Of a DNA stretch of 64,000 bases, positions 43,885 through 52,227 are shown one piece after another. Source of the DNA: Dactylosporangium aurantiacum (GTDB lineage: Bacteria > Actinomycetota > Actinomycetes > Mycobacteriales > Micromonosporaceae). How positions within the stretch are numbered: position 1 is the stretch's first letter; every line of letters begins with the position of its first letter. Position numbers and translations under genes: made by a program. The stretch lies in assembly GCF_000716715.1 (NCBI RefSeq), contig NZ_JNYJ01000002.1, forward strand, positions 62,001 through 126,000, given 5' to 3'. Below the pieces are notes generated by a model. That model searched no databases. It saw nothing but the letters and a program-made list of their open reading frames with translations, and was not told the origin of the DNA.

Positions 43885-44558
43885 CCGCCGACGCGTCGCC
43901 ACCCGCCGCCGACGAGGTGCTCGCCGGGGCGGCCGTCTACAGCCGGCGGATCCTCGCCGCCTACGACCTCTGGGTGCTCGGGTTCGTCTGCTCCCGCATC
44001 TGGCACTGCCCGCGCCGGGAGATGCTGGCCCTGTACGACGAGCACGTCGGCGCCGAGCACCTCGACCTGGGCCCCGGCACCGGGTTCTTCCTGGACCGGT
44101 GCCGGTTCCCGACGCCGGCGCCGAAGCTGGTCCTCGCCGACCTCAACGAGGAGGTGCTGCGCAAGACCGGCGGGCGGCTGCACCGGTACCACCCGACGCT
44201 GTACAAGCGGGACGTGCTGCAGCCGCTGGAGCTCGGCGCGGCCCGGTTCGACTCGGTCGGCATGAACTTCCTGCTGCACTGCCTGCCGGGCGGGATGCGG
44301 CACAAGACGACCGTCTTCGACCACGTGCGGCAGTACGTGCGTCCCGGCGGCCGGATCTTCGGCAGCACCGTGCTGGCCCGGGGCGTGCGGCACGGCCGGA
44401 TGGCGCCGAAGGCCCTGGAGTCGCTCAACGCCGACGAGGTCATGCACAACGCCGAGGACGCCCTCGGCGACCTGGACGCGGCCCTCGCCGCCCGGTTCGA
44501 CACGTACCGGCTGTGGACGAGGGGTTCGGTCGGCCTGTTCGTGGTCACGGTCGGCTGA
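43881..44558 (+). CDS. Class I SAM-dependent methyltransferase (candidate C4 N,N-dimethyltransferase)
   Basis: 225 aa. EHLDLGPGTGFFLDRCRFP is the SAM-binding motif I (about residue 53), LVLADLNEEVL motif II, and VRPGGRIFGSTVLARG motif III. An N-terminal stretch AAYDLWVLGFVCSRIWHCP may cap the substrate. Tetracyclines need a C4 N,N-dimethyltransferase (OxyT), and this is the only remaining small methyltransferase in the cluster, so that role is proposed with moderate support. It overlaps the aromatase gene. Confidence 0.8.
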   Translation: MTADASPPAADEVLAGAAVYSRRILAAYDLWVLGFVCSRIWHCPRREMLALYDEHVGAEHLDLGPGTGFFLDRCRFPTPAPKLVLADLNEEVLRKTGGRLHRYHPTLYKRDVLQPLELGAARFDSVGMNFLLHCLPGGMRHKTTVFDHVRQYVRPGGRIFGSTVLARGVRHGRMAPKALESLNADEVMHNAEDALGDLDAALAARFDTYRLWTRGSVGLFVVTVG

Positions 44559-44579
44559 GCGCGAGGCCGGCACAGCAGT

Positions 44580-44608
44580 GCGCCGGACCGGGATTCCCGG
44601 TCCGGCGC
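44580..44608. terminator. Bidirectional terminator between methyltransferase and KS-beta genes
   Basis: 13-bp perfect stem GCGCCGGACCGGG with its complement, loop ATT, between convergent genes ending at 44558 and 44623. Confidence 0.82.
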
Positions 44609-44622
44609 CTTCGTGCGCTGGG

Positions 44623-45834
44623 TCAGTCGCGGCGCAGCACCATGGCCGCGTTGTTGCCGCCGTGGCCGCGCGCCATCACCAGCGCGGTGCGCAGCCGGGC
44701 CGGCCGGGGCTGCGGCCCGACCAGGTCGATCAGGCCGGCGAACGCCGGGTCCTCGACGTGCGCGGTCGGCGGGATCACCGAGTCGCGCATCGCCAGCAGC
44801 GCGGTCGCCAGGTCCAGCGCCGCCCCACCGGCGAGGAGGCGGCCGGTCAGCGTCTTCGGCGCCGTCACCGGTACCCCGCGCGGGCCGAACACGGCGGCGA
44901 GGGCCGTCGCCTCGACCCGGTCGAGGTCGGCGAGCCCGGCCGCGTCGGCGAACACGACGTCGACGTCGGCGGCGGCGACCCGGGCCCGGTCCAGGGCCAG
45001 TTCGACCGCCCGGCGCAGCGCCGGTCCGCGGCCGCTGGACGGCGGCGGGTCGAAGGTGGCGGCGTGCCCGGCGACCGTGCCGTACACCTTGGCCGCGCCC
45101 CGGGCCCGGGCCCGCACGGGGTCCTCGAGCACGAGCAGGGCGCCGCCCTCGCCGGGCACGTACCCGCCGGCGGCCCGGTCGAACGGCAGGTACGCCCGGT
45201 CCGGGTCGGTGGACGTGGTGAGCCGGTTCGAGCGGATCAGGCACACCCAGCTCCACGGGCTCAGCGACCCGTCGACCCCGCCGGTCAGCATGAGGTGCGT
45301 GCCGTCGCGCACGTGCCGGCGGGCCTTCGCCACCGCGTCCAGGGCGCCGGCCTGCTCCGCGACCAGGGCGCTGCCGGGGCCGCGCATGCCGTGGCGGATC
45401 GAGATCTGGCCGGTGTTGACCGGGTAGAACCAGGCGAAGGACTGGTAGGCGCTGACGTACGCGCCGCCCTTGCTCCACAGCGCCTCCAGCTCCCGGTGGC
45501 CGAACTCGAAGCCGCCCGCCGACGCGGCGGTGACCACGCCGGCCGCGTACGGCGGCAGGGTCGCCGGGTCGACGCCGGCGTCGGCGAGCGCCTCCTCGGC
45601 GGCGACGAGCGCGAGGCGGGTCATGTGGTCGGTCTGCGGCAGCAGCCGGCTCGGCAGCAGCGCCGTCATGTCGGCGGTGACCTCGCCGGCCAGCTGCGCG
45701 GAGTACCCGGACGGGTCGAAGCGGGCGATCCGCCCGATGCCGGAGGTGCCGGCCAGCACCGCCGACCAGTACGCCTCGACGCCGAGACCGTTGGGGGCGA
45801 CGACGCCGAGGCCGGTGACGACGGCCGCGGTCAC
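44623..45834 (-). CDS. Ketosynthase beta / chain length factor (OxyB-like)
   Basis: 403 aa. Partner of KS-alpha that sets chain length. The nucleophile position holds Gln161 (VAEQAGALDAV), the hallmark of KS-beta. TGLGVVAPNGLGVEAYW opens the protein and GGNNAAMVLRR ends it. The GTG start overlaps the KS-alpha TGA, giving the usual equimolar heterodimer. The expected product is the amidated decaketide of tetracyclines; this is inferred from the OxyD-type gene. Confidence 0.95.
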   Translation of the reverse strand: MTAAVVTGLGVVAPNGLGVEAYWSAVLAGTSGIGRIARFDPSGYSAQLAGEVTADMTALLPSRLLPQTDHMTRLALVAAEEALADAGVDPATLPPYAAGVVTAASAGGFEFGHRELEALWSKGGAYVSAYQSFAWFYPVNTGQISIRHGMRGPGSALVAEQAGALDAVAKARRHVRDGTHLMLTGGVDGSLSPWSWVCLIRSNRLTTSTDPDRAYLPFDRAAGGYVPGEGGALLVLEDPVRARARGAAKVYGTVAGHAATFDPPPSSGRGPALRRAVELALDRARVAAADVDVVFADAAGLADLDRVEATALAAVFGPRGVPVTAPKTLTGRLLAGGAALDLATALLAMRDSVIPPTAHVEDPAFAGLIDLVGPQPRPARLRTALVMARGHGGNNAAMVLRRD

Positions 45835-47111
45835 GGCGTCCTCCGGTCCGGGTCGGTGAGCACGATCGCGCTCTGGAAGCCGCCGAAGCCGCTGGCGACG
45901 CTCAGCACCACGTCGGTGCGCTGCTCGCGGGCGACCAGCGGCACGTAGTCCAGGTCGCACTGCGGGTCGGGTTCGTGCAGGTTCGCCGTCGGCGGGATCA
46001 CGTCGTGCTCGACGGCCAGCGCGCAGGCGGCGACCTCCAGGGAGCAGATCGCGCCGAGCGAGTGCCCGATCATCGACTTGATCGAGCTGACCGGGGTCGT
46101 GTACGCGTGCTTGCCGAGGCTGCGCTTGTAGGCGTTCGTCTCGTGCAGGTCGTTCTGCTTCGTCGCGGAGCCGTGCGCGTTGATGTAGTCGATGCCGGAC
46201 ACGTCGACGCGGGCCTTGTCCAGCGCGTCGTCGATCGCGGCGGACAGCTCGGCGCCGTCCGGGCGCAGCCCGGTCATCGAGAAGGCGTTGCTGCGCGAGG
46301 AGTACCCGGCGATCTCCGCGTACACGTGGGCGCCGCGGCGCCGGGCGTGGCCGAGCTCCTCCAGCACGAAGATCGCCGAGCCCTCGCCGAGGGCGAAGCC
46401 GTCGCGGGTCCGGTCGAACGGCCGCGACGCCGTCTCCGGCTGGTCGTTGCGGGGCGTGGTCGCCTTGATCGCGTCGAAGCAGGCGACGGTGATGGGGGAG
46501 ATCGCGGCGTCGGACGCGCCGGCGATCATCACGTCGGCCTCGCCGTCGCGGATCAGGTCCGAGGCGTGGCTGAGCACGTCGATGCCGGACGTGCAGCCGG
46601 TCGACACGATGCCGACCGGGCCCTCCGCCTCGACCAGCCAGGCGACCTCCGCCGACATCGACGACGGCACGAAGTAGTCGAACAGGTACGGCGACGCGTG
46701 CGCCTCCTCGACCAGCCACGTGGCGCCCTCGTCGCTGACGACGGCGTACTCCTGGTCGAGGCTGATCGTCATCCCGCACGCGGTGCCGACCATGACGCCG
46801 GTGCGTTCGGGGCGCAGCCCGTCCAGCACGCCGCTGTCGGCGAGCGCCTCGCGGGCCGCGACGACCGCGAACTGGCAGGTGCGGTCCCACCGGCGGATCT
46901 GCCGCCGGGTCAGCCCGGCCCGGACCGGGTCGAAGTCGCACTCGGCGGCGACCCGGGAGCGGAACTGGCTGGCGTCGAACCGGGAGATGGTCCGGGTGGC
47001 GGTGCGCCCCGCGGTCAGCATCTCCCAGTACTGCTTCGTGCCGACAGCGCCGGGGGCGACCACGCCGATGCCGGTCACCACCACCCGCCGACCACCGTGT
47101 CCCTCAGGCAT
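45831..47111 (-). CDS. Ketosynthase alpha (OxyA-like)
   Basis: 426 aa, decarboxylative Claisen condensing enzyme. Nucleophile Cys173 in VSTGCTSGIDVL, the two His in YINAHGSATKQND and SIKSMIGHSLGA, and the C-terminal GFGGFQSAIVL are intact. GGGAG lies upstream of ATG at 47111. It is transcribed with KS-beta only; the ACP gene is elsewhere in the cluster. Confidence 0.96.
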   Translation of the reverse strand: MPEGHGGRRVVVTGIGVVAPGAVGTKQYWEMLTAGRTATRTISRFDASQFRSRVAAECDFDPVRAGLTRRQIRRWDRTCQFAVVAAREALADSGVLDGLRPERTGVMVGTACGMTISLDQEYAVVSDEGATWLVEEAHASPYLFDYFVPSSMSAEVAWLVEAEGPVGIVSTGCTSGIDVLSHASDLIRDGEADVMIAGASDAAISPITVACFDAIKATTPRNDQPETASRPFDRTRDGFALGEGSAIFVLEELGHARRRGAHVYAEIAGYSSRSNAFSMTGLRPDGAELSAAIDDALDKARVDVSGIDYINAHGSATKQNDLHETNAYKRSLGKHAYTTPVSSIKSMIGHSLGAICSLEVAACALAVEHDVIPPTANLHEPDPQCDLDYVPLVAREQRTDVVLSVASGFGGFQSAIVLTDPDRRTP

Positions 47112-47163
47112 TCATGTCTCCCATCGCAGCGTGAGCCGGGAGGGTGAGCGTGGTCCGCGCGGT

Positions 47164-47192
47164 TCGACGCGCCCTTGACGCGCGCTGGACCG
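47164..47192 (+). promoter_or_regulatory. SARP-type repeats in the KS-alpha / O-methyltransferase divergent region
   Basis: TCGACGC, TTGACGC and TGGACCG start at 47164, 47175 and 47186. The region 47112-47316 holds no gene. Confidence 0.65.
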
Positions 47193-47250
47193 CCGGGGCG
47201 CGGGCCGCCGCGGATCCGTGGCGCCGGCGGCCGCCGGGCTGCTCCTGCCG

Positions 47251-47268
47251 CGCTCGACCGGGTCACGA
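47251..47268 (-). promoter_or_regulatory. Second, minus-oriented SARP-type repeat pair upstream of KS-alpha
   Basis: Read on the minus strand, TCGTGAC (47268-47262) and TCGAGCG (47257-47251) are 11 bp apart and point toward the KS-alpha gene. Confidence 0.5.
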
Positions 47269-47316
47269 CCGGCCGGTGCGACCGTTCGGCGGCACCCGAC
47301 GACAGGGGAGGACTGG

Positions 47317-48372
47317 ATGACCGACGTTTCCGCGCACACCACGACCGACGGGGCCGTCGCCCGTGCCCGCGCCGTGGTCCGGCTCAACACGGCGTACTTC
47401 CGGGCGAAGGTCCTGCAGAGCGCCGTCGAGCTGGGCGTGTTCGACCTGCTCGACGGTGGCCCGCAGCCGGCCGCCGACATCTGCGCCAAGCTCGGCATCC
47501 GGCACCGGCTGGCGGTCGACTACCTCGACGCGCTGACCGGCCTGGGCCTGCTGGAACGCGACGGCGACCGGTACGGCAACAGCGCCACCGCCGCGGAGTT
47601 CCTCGTCTCGGACCGCCCGGCGTACCTCGGCGGCACCGCCCGCCAGCACGCGAAGCTGCACTACCACGCGTGGGGCAAGCTCGCCGACGCGATGCGCGAG
47701 GGCCGGGCCCAGTCGGCGGTCGCCGCGCAGGGCGCCAAGGCGTACGTGAACTACTACGAGGACCTCGAACAGGCCCGGCGGGTCATGACGCACATGGACG
47801 CGCACAACGGGTTCACCGCCGACGAGATCGCCCGGCAGCTGGACTGGCGCGGGTACACCACCGTCACCGACGTCGGCGGCGCCCGCGGCAACGTGGCCGC
47901 CCGGATCGTCCAGGCGGTGCCGCACCTGCGCGGGCACGTCGTGGACCTGCCGGCGCTGCGGCCGCTGTTCGACGAGCTGATGGCGCAGCTCGGCACCGCC
48001 GGGCAGGTCCAGTTCCACGGCGGCGACTTCTTCGCCGACCCGATCCCGGAGTCCGACGTGATCGTCGTCGGGCACGTCCTGGCGGACTGGCCGCAGCCGC
48101 GCCGGGTCGAGCTGCTGCGCCGCTGCCACGCCGCGCTGCGCCCCGGCGGCACCGTCGTCGTCTACGACGTGATGGTCGACGACGACCGCGACGACGTGGA
48201 GGCGCTGCTGCAGCGGCTCAACAGCGCGATGATCCGCGATGACATGGGCGCGTACCGGGTCACCGAGTGCGCCGGGTACCTGCGGGAGGTCGGCTTCACC
48301 GTCGAGAAGGCGTACCGGACCGACACCATCACCCGCGACCACTTCGTCATCGGCCGCAAGGCGGCGTCGTGA
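47317..48372 (+). CDS. O-methyltransferase, DmpM/TcmN family (candidate 8-O-methyltransferase)
   Basis: 351 aa. Dimerisation winged-helix (ADICAKLGIRHRLAVDYLDALTGLGLL), the SAM motif TVTDVGGARGNVAARIVQ, and VVGHVLADWPQPRRVELLRR with a His-Val-Leu-Ala-Asp-Trp catalytic region typical of O-methyltransferases. Because this one keeps the catalytic His, it is preferred for O-methylation of the D ring over the paralogue at 40063. AGGGGAGGA precedes ATG. Coupled by GTGA to the monooxygenase gene, which could supply the hydroxyl it methylates. Confidence 0.85.
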   Translation: MTDVSAHTTTDGAVARARAVVRLNTAYFRAKVLQSAVELGVFDLLDGGPQPAADICAKLGIRHRLAVDYLDALTGLGLLERDGDRYGNSATAAEFLVSDRPAYLGGTARQHAKLHYHAWGKLADAMREGRAQSAVAAQGAKAYVNYYEDLEQARRVMTHMDAHNGFTADEIARQLDWRGYTTVTDVGGARGNVAARIVQAVPHLRGHVVDLPALRPLFDELMAQLGTAGQVQFHGGDFFADPIPESDVIVVGHVLADWPQPRRVELLRRCHAALRPGGTVVVYDVMVDDDRDDVEALLQRLNSAMIRDDMGAYRVTECAGYLREVGFTVEKAYRTDTITRDHFVIGRKAAS

Positions 48373-49895
48373 CCACCCCGTCGGCGGAGCCGGCCGCCGC
48401 CACCTGCGACGTGCTCGTGGCCGGTGGCGGCCCGACCGGGCTGTGGCTGGCCAGCGAGCTGCGGCTCGCCGGGCTCCGGCCGCTGGTGGTGGAGCGGCGC
48501 ACCGAGCCGTTCCCGCACTCCAAGGCGCTGGGCATCCACCCGCGCACGATCGAGATGTTCGAGCTGCGCGGCATCGCCGGGCGCTTCCTCGACGGCGCGC
48601 CGAAGCTGCCGAAGGGCCACTTCGCCAGCCTGCCCGTGCCGCTGGACTACGGCGCGATGGACACCCGGCACCCGTACGGCGTCTACCGCAAGCAGGTGGA
48701 GACCGAGGCGCTGCTCGCGGCGCACGCCGCGCAGCTGGGCGTGCCGGTGCGCCGCGGCCACGAGCTGGTCGGCCTGCGGCAGGACGACGACGCCGTGGTC
48801 GCCACCGTGCAGGGCCCGCAGGGCCGCTACGACGTGCGCGCCGCGTACCTCGTCGGCTGCGACGGCGGCGGCAGCGTCACCCGCAAGCTCGCCGGCATCG
48901 ACTTCCCCGGGCAGGGCCCCGGCGTCGCGGTGCTGATGGCGGACGCGAGGTTCCACGACGCGCTGCCGAGCGACCCGGCGATGGGACCGTTCCGCCGGTA
49001 CGGCGTGCTGCGGCCCGACCTGCGCGCCTGGTTCTCGGCGATCCCGCTGCCGGAGGAGCAGGGCCTGTGCCGGGTCATGGTGTTCTGGTACGGCCGGCAG
49101 TTCGAGGACCGCCGGGCACCGGTCACCGAGGACGAGATGCGCGCCGCCCTCGTCGACCTGGCCGGCACCGACTTCGGCATGTACGACGTGCAGTGGCTGA
49201 CCCGGTTCACCGACGCGTCGCGGCAGGCGGCCCGGTACCGCAGCGGCCGGGTGTTCCTCGCCGGCGACGCGGCGCACACCGTGTTCCCGACCGGCGGGCC
49301 CGGCCTCAACGCGGGGCTGCAGGACGCGATGAACCTCGGCTGGAAGCTCGCCGGCGCGGTCCACGGCTGGGGCGGGGCGCTGCTGGACACCTACCACGCC
49401 GAGCGGCATCCGGTGGCGGCGCAGGTGCTGCGTGACACCCGGACGCAGTGCCTGCTGCTGGACCCCGACCCGCGGTTCGTGCCGCTGCGCGAGACCCTCG
49501 CCGAGCTGCTGCGCCTGGAGCCGGTGAACCGGTACTTCACCGGGCACAACACGGCGCTGTCCGTGCGGTACGACCTCGGCGGCACCCACCCGGCGACCGG
49601 CGGGCCGATGCCCGACGTCCTCGTCACCACCGGCGGCGGGCCGCGGCGCTTCAGCGCCTGCTGCGTCACCGGGCGGGGCGTGCTGCTGGCGACGTCCGGC
49701 GCGGACCGCGGCGAGCTGCTGCGCGGCTGGAAGGACCGGGTCGACGTCGTCACCGGCACCGTGGCGCAGCCGCTGGACGCCGCGGACTACCTGGTCCGGC
49801 CCGACGGCTACGTCGCATGGGCCGGCGGCGCCGGGCACGACGAGCCCGGCCTGGAGACCGCGCTGCGCACCTGGTTCGGGGAGCCGGTGTCATGA
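48369..49895 (+). CDS. FAD-dependent aromatic monooxygenase (OxyS/OxyE-like)
   Basis: 508 aa, group A hydroxylase. FAD site VAGGGPTGLWLASEL near residue 17, LVGCDGGGSVTRK near 157, and FLAGDAAHTVFPTGGPGLNAGLQDAMNLGWKLAG. A thioredoxin-like C-terminus ends FGEPVS. It may hydroxylate C6, or C8 before methylation by the coupled O-methyltransferase; sequence alone does not decide. The stop (ATGA) is the left end of tandem 89-bp repeats that separate it from the flavin reductase gene. Confidence 0.85.
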   Translation: MTTPSAEPAAATCDVLVAGGGPTGLWLASELRLAGLRPLVVERRTEPFPHSKALGIHPRTIEMFELRGIAGRFLDGAPKLPKGHFASLPVPLDYGAMDTRHPYGVYRKQVETEALLAAHAAQLGVPVRRGHELVGLRQDDDAVVATVQGPQGRYDVRAAYLVGCDGGGSVTRKLAGIDFPGQGPGVAVLMADARFHDALPSDPAMGPFRRYGVLRPDLRAWFSAIPLPEEQGLCRVMVFWYGRQFEDRRAPVTEDEMRAALVDLAGTDFGMYDVQWLTRFTDASRQAARYRSGRVFLAGDAAHTVFPTGGPGLNAGLQDAMNLGWKLAGAVHGWGGALLDTYHAERHPVAAQVLRDTRTQCLLLDPDPRFVPLRETLAELLRLEPVNRYFTGHNTALSVRYDLGGTHPATGGPMPDVLVTTGGGPRRFSACCVTGRGVLLATSGADRGELLRGWKDRVDVVTGTVAQPLDAADYLVRPDGYVAWAGGAGHDEPGLETALRTWFGEPVS

Positions 49896-49980
49896 GCGGC
49901 CCGCAGCGCAGCGGAGGGCTGCGAATCGGCGGCTCAGGGTCGAGGTCGGGCCGGCGCCGGAGCGCAGCGGAGGTGGCGGC
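49892..49980 (+). repeat. 89-bp junction repeat, copy 3
   Basis: Begins with the ATGA of the monooxygenase stop and ends before a second ATGA. It differs from copy 4 at only two positions and stands head-to-tail with it. Its right end carries GGAGGTGGCGGC. Confidence 0.88.
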
Positions 49981-50072
49981 ATGAGCGGCCCGCAGCGCAG
50001 CGGAGGGCTGCGAATCAGCGGCTCAGGGTCGAGGTCGGGCCGGCGCCGGAGCGCAGCGGAGGTGACGGCATG
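49981..50072 (+). repeat. 89-bp junction repeat, copy 4
   Basis: Second unit of the tandem pair. The 89-bp unit ends at 50069 and the ATG of the flavin reductase starts at 50070. It supplies GGAGGTGACGGC as that gene's ribosome binding site, identical to the right end of copy 2. Confidence 0.88.
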
Positions 50073-50648
50073 ACCGCTGGACAGCTTCGCCTGGACGTAC
50101 CGGAGCCGCCCGGGTCCTGGGTGGACGAGGCGACGTTCCGTGCGGTCATGGGGGCGCTGCCGTCCGGGGTCACGGTCGTCACCACCCTCGACCCCGACGG
50201 CCGGCCCGTCGGGCTCACCTGCAGCGCGGCGTGCAGCGTGTCGCAGCGCCCGCCGCTGCTGCTGGTATGCCTCAACGACCGCAGCCGGGTGCTGGACGCG
50301 ATCCTGCGCCGCGGCCAGTTCATCGTCAACGTGCTGCGCGACCGGCGGGAGGCGACGTCGGCGGTGTTCGCCTCGCGGGCCGAGGACCGTTTCGCCGCGG
50401 TGCCGTGGCAGCCGGGCCGGCGCACCGGCGTGCCGTGGCTGCTGGCCGACACCGTCGCCCACGCCGAGTGCGAGGTCGCCGGGACGCTGCACGCCGGCGA
50501 CCACGTGATCGTCGTCGGCGGGATCGTGGCCGGCGACGCGCACCCCGACCGGGTCGGCCCGCTCATGTACTGGCGGCAGCGCTACGGCGGCTGGCCGGTG
50601 ACCGACGACGCCCGCGAGATCGCGCTGACCCTCGCCGCGGAGGGCTGA
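50070..50648 (+). CDS. Flavin reductase (NAD(P)H:flavin, partner of halogenase)
   Basis: 192 aa, split-barrel flavin reductase: RAVMGALPSGVTVVTTLDPDG, GLTCSAACSVSQRPPLLLVCLN, and AHAECEVAGTLHAGDHVIVVGGIV. It supplies reduced flavin to the FADH2-dependent halogenase at 56252, as CtcQ does for CtcP in chlortetracycline; this pairing is inferred. Its translation start depends on the 89-bp repeat. Confidence 0.9.
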   Translation: MTAGQLRLDVPEPPGSWVDEATFRAVMGALPSGVTVVTTLDPDGRPVGLTCSAACSVSQRPPLLLVCLNDRSRVLDAILRRGQFIVNVLRDRREATSAVFASRAEDRFAAVPWQPGRRTGVPWLLADTVAHAECEVAGTLHAGDHVIVVGGIVAGDAHPDRVGPLMYWRQRYGGWPVTDDAREIALTLAAEG

Positions 50649-50677
50649 GCCGTGCCCGTCATGCCCGGAGGTGTCCT

Positions 50678-52144
50678 GTGCCCGCGCCCGTACCGATGAT
50701 CCCGCCGCACCAGCTGCTGGTGTTCCTGCTGCAGGCCGCCCTGCTGATCGCGCTGGCGGTGCTGCTCGGCCGGGCCGCCCGGCGGGTCGGGCTGCCGCCG
50801 ATCGTGGGTGAGCTGTGCGTCGGCATCATCGTCGGCCCGACCCTGCTCGCCCACGTCGCCGGTGACCTGTCGGCGTGGCTGCTGCCGCGGCAGGCCGGGC
50901 AGTTCCACCTGCTCGACGCGGTCGGCCAGATCGGCGTCATGCTCCTGGTCGGGCTCACCGGCGTCGAGCTCGACGCGGGCCTGGTGCGCCGGCGCGGCGG
51001 CACCGCGGTGCGCATCAGCGCCGCCGGTCTGCTGCTGCCCCTCGCCCTCGGCATCGGCGTCGGGCTGCTGCTGCCCGCGACGCTGCGCGGCGCGCACACC
51101 GAGCGGCCCGTCTTCGCGCTGTTCCTCGGCGTCGCCATGTGCGTGAGCGCCATGCCCGTCATCGCCAAGACGCTCACCGACATGCGGCTGCTGCACCGCA
51201 ACATCGGCCAGCTCATCCTGGTGTCCGGCTCGGTCGACGACGCGTTCGGCTGGCTGATGCTGTCGGTGGTGTCGGCGCTCGCGACGACCGGCGTGCGGGC
51301 CGGCGACGTCGGCCGGTCGGTCGGCAGCACCCTCGCCGTCGTCGTGGTCGCGCTGACCGCCGGCCGGCTGGTGGTGCGGGCGGTGATGCGCCGGGCCGCG
51401 CGGGCCGGCGGCGCGGTGGTCGTCGCCGCGGCGGTGGCGCTCATGCTGGGCGGCGCCGCCGGCACCCTCGCGGTCGGCCTGGAGCCGATCTTCGGCGCGT
51501 TCCTCGCCGGCGCGCTGATCGGTGCCTCGGGCGCGCCGCGCGTCTCCGGCACGGGCGGTGCCTCGGGTCCGTCGGGCGCGCCGCGCGTCTCCGGCACGGG
51601 CGGTGCCTCGGGTCCGTCGGGCGTGCCGGGCCCGCCGGGCGCCCTGGGTTCGTCGGTTGCGGCCGGCCCGTCGGGCGGTTCCGGTGCGCCGGTGCTGTCG
51701 ACCGGGGCGGCACTCGCGCCGCTGCGGACGCTGGTGCTGGCCGTGTTCGCCCCGCTGTTCTTCGCCACCGCGGGGCTGCGGGTCGACCTGACGGTGCTGC
51801 GCCGCCCGGACGTGCTCGGCGTCGCCGCGCTGCTGCTGTTCGTCGCCGTCGCCGGCAAGTTCGGCGGCGCCTTCATCGGCGCGCTGCTGTGCCGGCTCAA
51901 CCGCTGGGAGGCGCTCGCCCTCGGCGCCGGCATGAACGCCCGCGGCGTGGTCGAGATCGTGGTCGCCATGGCCGGCCTGCGGCTCGGCGTGCTCAACGCC
52001 GAGACGTACACGATCGTGGTGCTCATCGCCATCCTCACCTCGGTGATGGCGCCGCCGATCCTGCGCTGGGCGATGCGCAAGGTCGAGCACACCGCCGAGG
52101 AGACGATCCGCCTGGAGCGCAGCGCCGCCTCCCCGGTCGACTGA
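50678..52144 (+). CDS. Cation:proton antiporter (CPA2 family) with a collagen-like insert
   Basis: 488 aa, about 12 membrane helices. LLIALAVLLGRAARRVGLPPIVGELCVGIIVGPTLL begins the membrane domain; SAMPVIAKTLTDM and GSVDDAFGWLML carry the exchanger Asp; the C-terminus has GMNARGVVEIVVAMAGLRLGVL. Between helices (about residues 282-345) sits a Gly/Ser/Pro-rich insert with a perfect 15-residue duplication. Such antiporters occur near antibiotic clusters; a role in pH or drug tolerance is possible but unproven. GTG at 50678 follows GGAGG. Confidence 0.9.
   Translation: MPAPVPMIPPHQLLVFLLQAALLIALAVLLGRAARRVGLPPIVGELCVGIIVGPTLLAHVAGDLSAWLLPRQAGQFHLLDAVGQIGVMLLVGLTGVELDAGLVRRRGGTAVRISAAGLLLPLALGIGVGLLLPATLRGAHTERPVFALFLGVAMCVSAMPVIAKTLTDMRLLHRNIGQLILVSGSVDDAFGWLMLSVVSALATTGVRAGDVGRSVGSTLAVVVVALTAGRLVVRAVMRRAARAGGAVVVAAAVALMLGGAAGTLAVGLEPIFGAFLAGALIGASGAPRVSGTGGASGPSGAPRVSGTGGASGPSGVPGPPGALGSSVAAGPSGGSGAPVLSTGAALAPLRTLVLAVFAPLFFATAGLRVDLTVLRRPDVLGVAALLLFVAVAGKFGGAFIGALLCRLNRWEALALGAGMNARGVVEIVVAMAGLRLGVLNAETYTIVVLIAILTSVMAPPILRWAMRKVEHTAEETIRLERSAASPVD
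51527..51616. repeat. Perfect 45-bp tandem duplication inside the antiporter gene
   Basis: Two identical units, 51527-51571 and 51572-51616, followed by a degenerate third start. Each encodes the 15 residues SGAPRVSGTGGASGP. Confidence 0.9.
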
Positions 52145-52174
52145 CCGTGCCCGGCCGGGCCCCGCCACCCCGCC

Positions 52175-52221
52175 TTGCACATCGTGCAGTTCTTGCACGG
52201 TGTGCAAGGCGGCGGTATGGT
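52175..52221 (+). promoter_or_regulatory. tetR promoter with two tandem palindromic operators
   Basis: TTGCAC-N3-GTGCAG (52175-52189) and TTGCAC-N3-GTGCAA (52193-52207, perfect) are 18 bp apart centre to centre. The second TTGCAC also serves as -35, with TATGGT (52216-52221) 17 bp downstream as -10. The GTG start lies only 6 bp after the -10, so the mRNA is probably leaderless and autorepressed. Confidence 0.75.
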
Positions 52222-52227
52222 CGGGGC

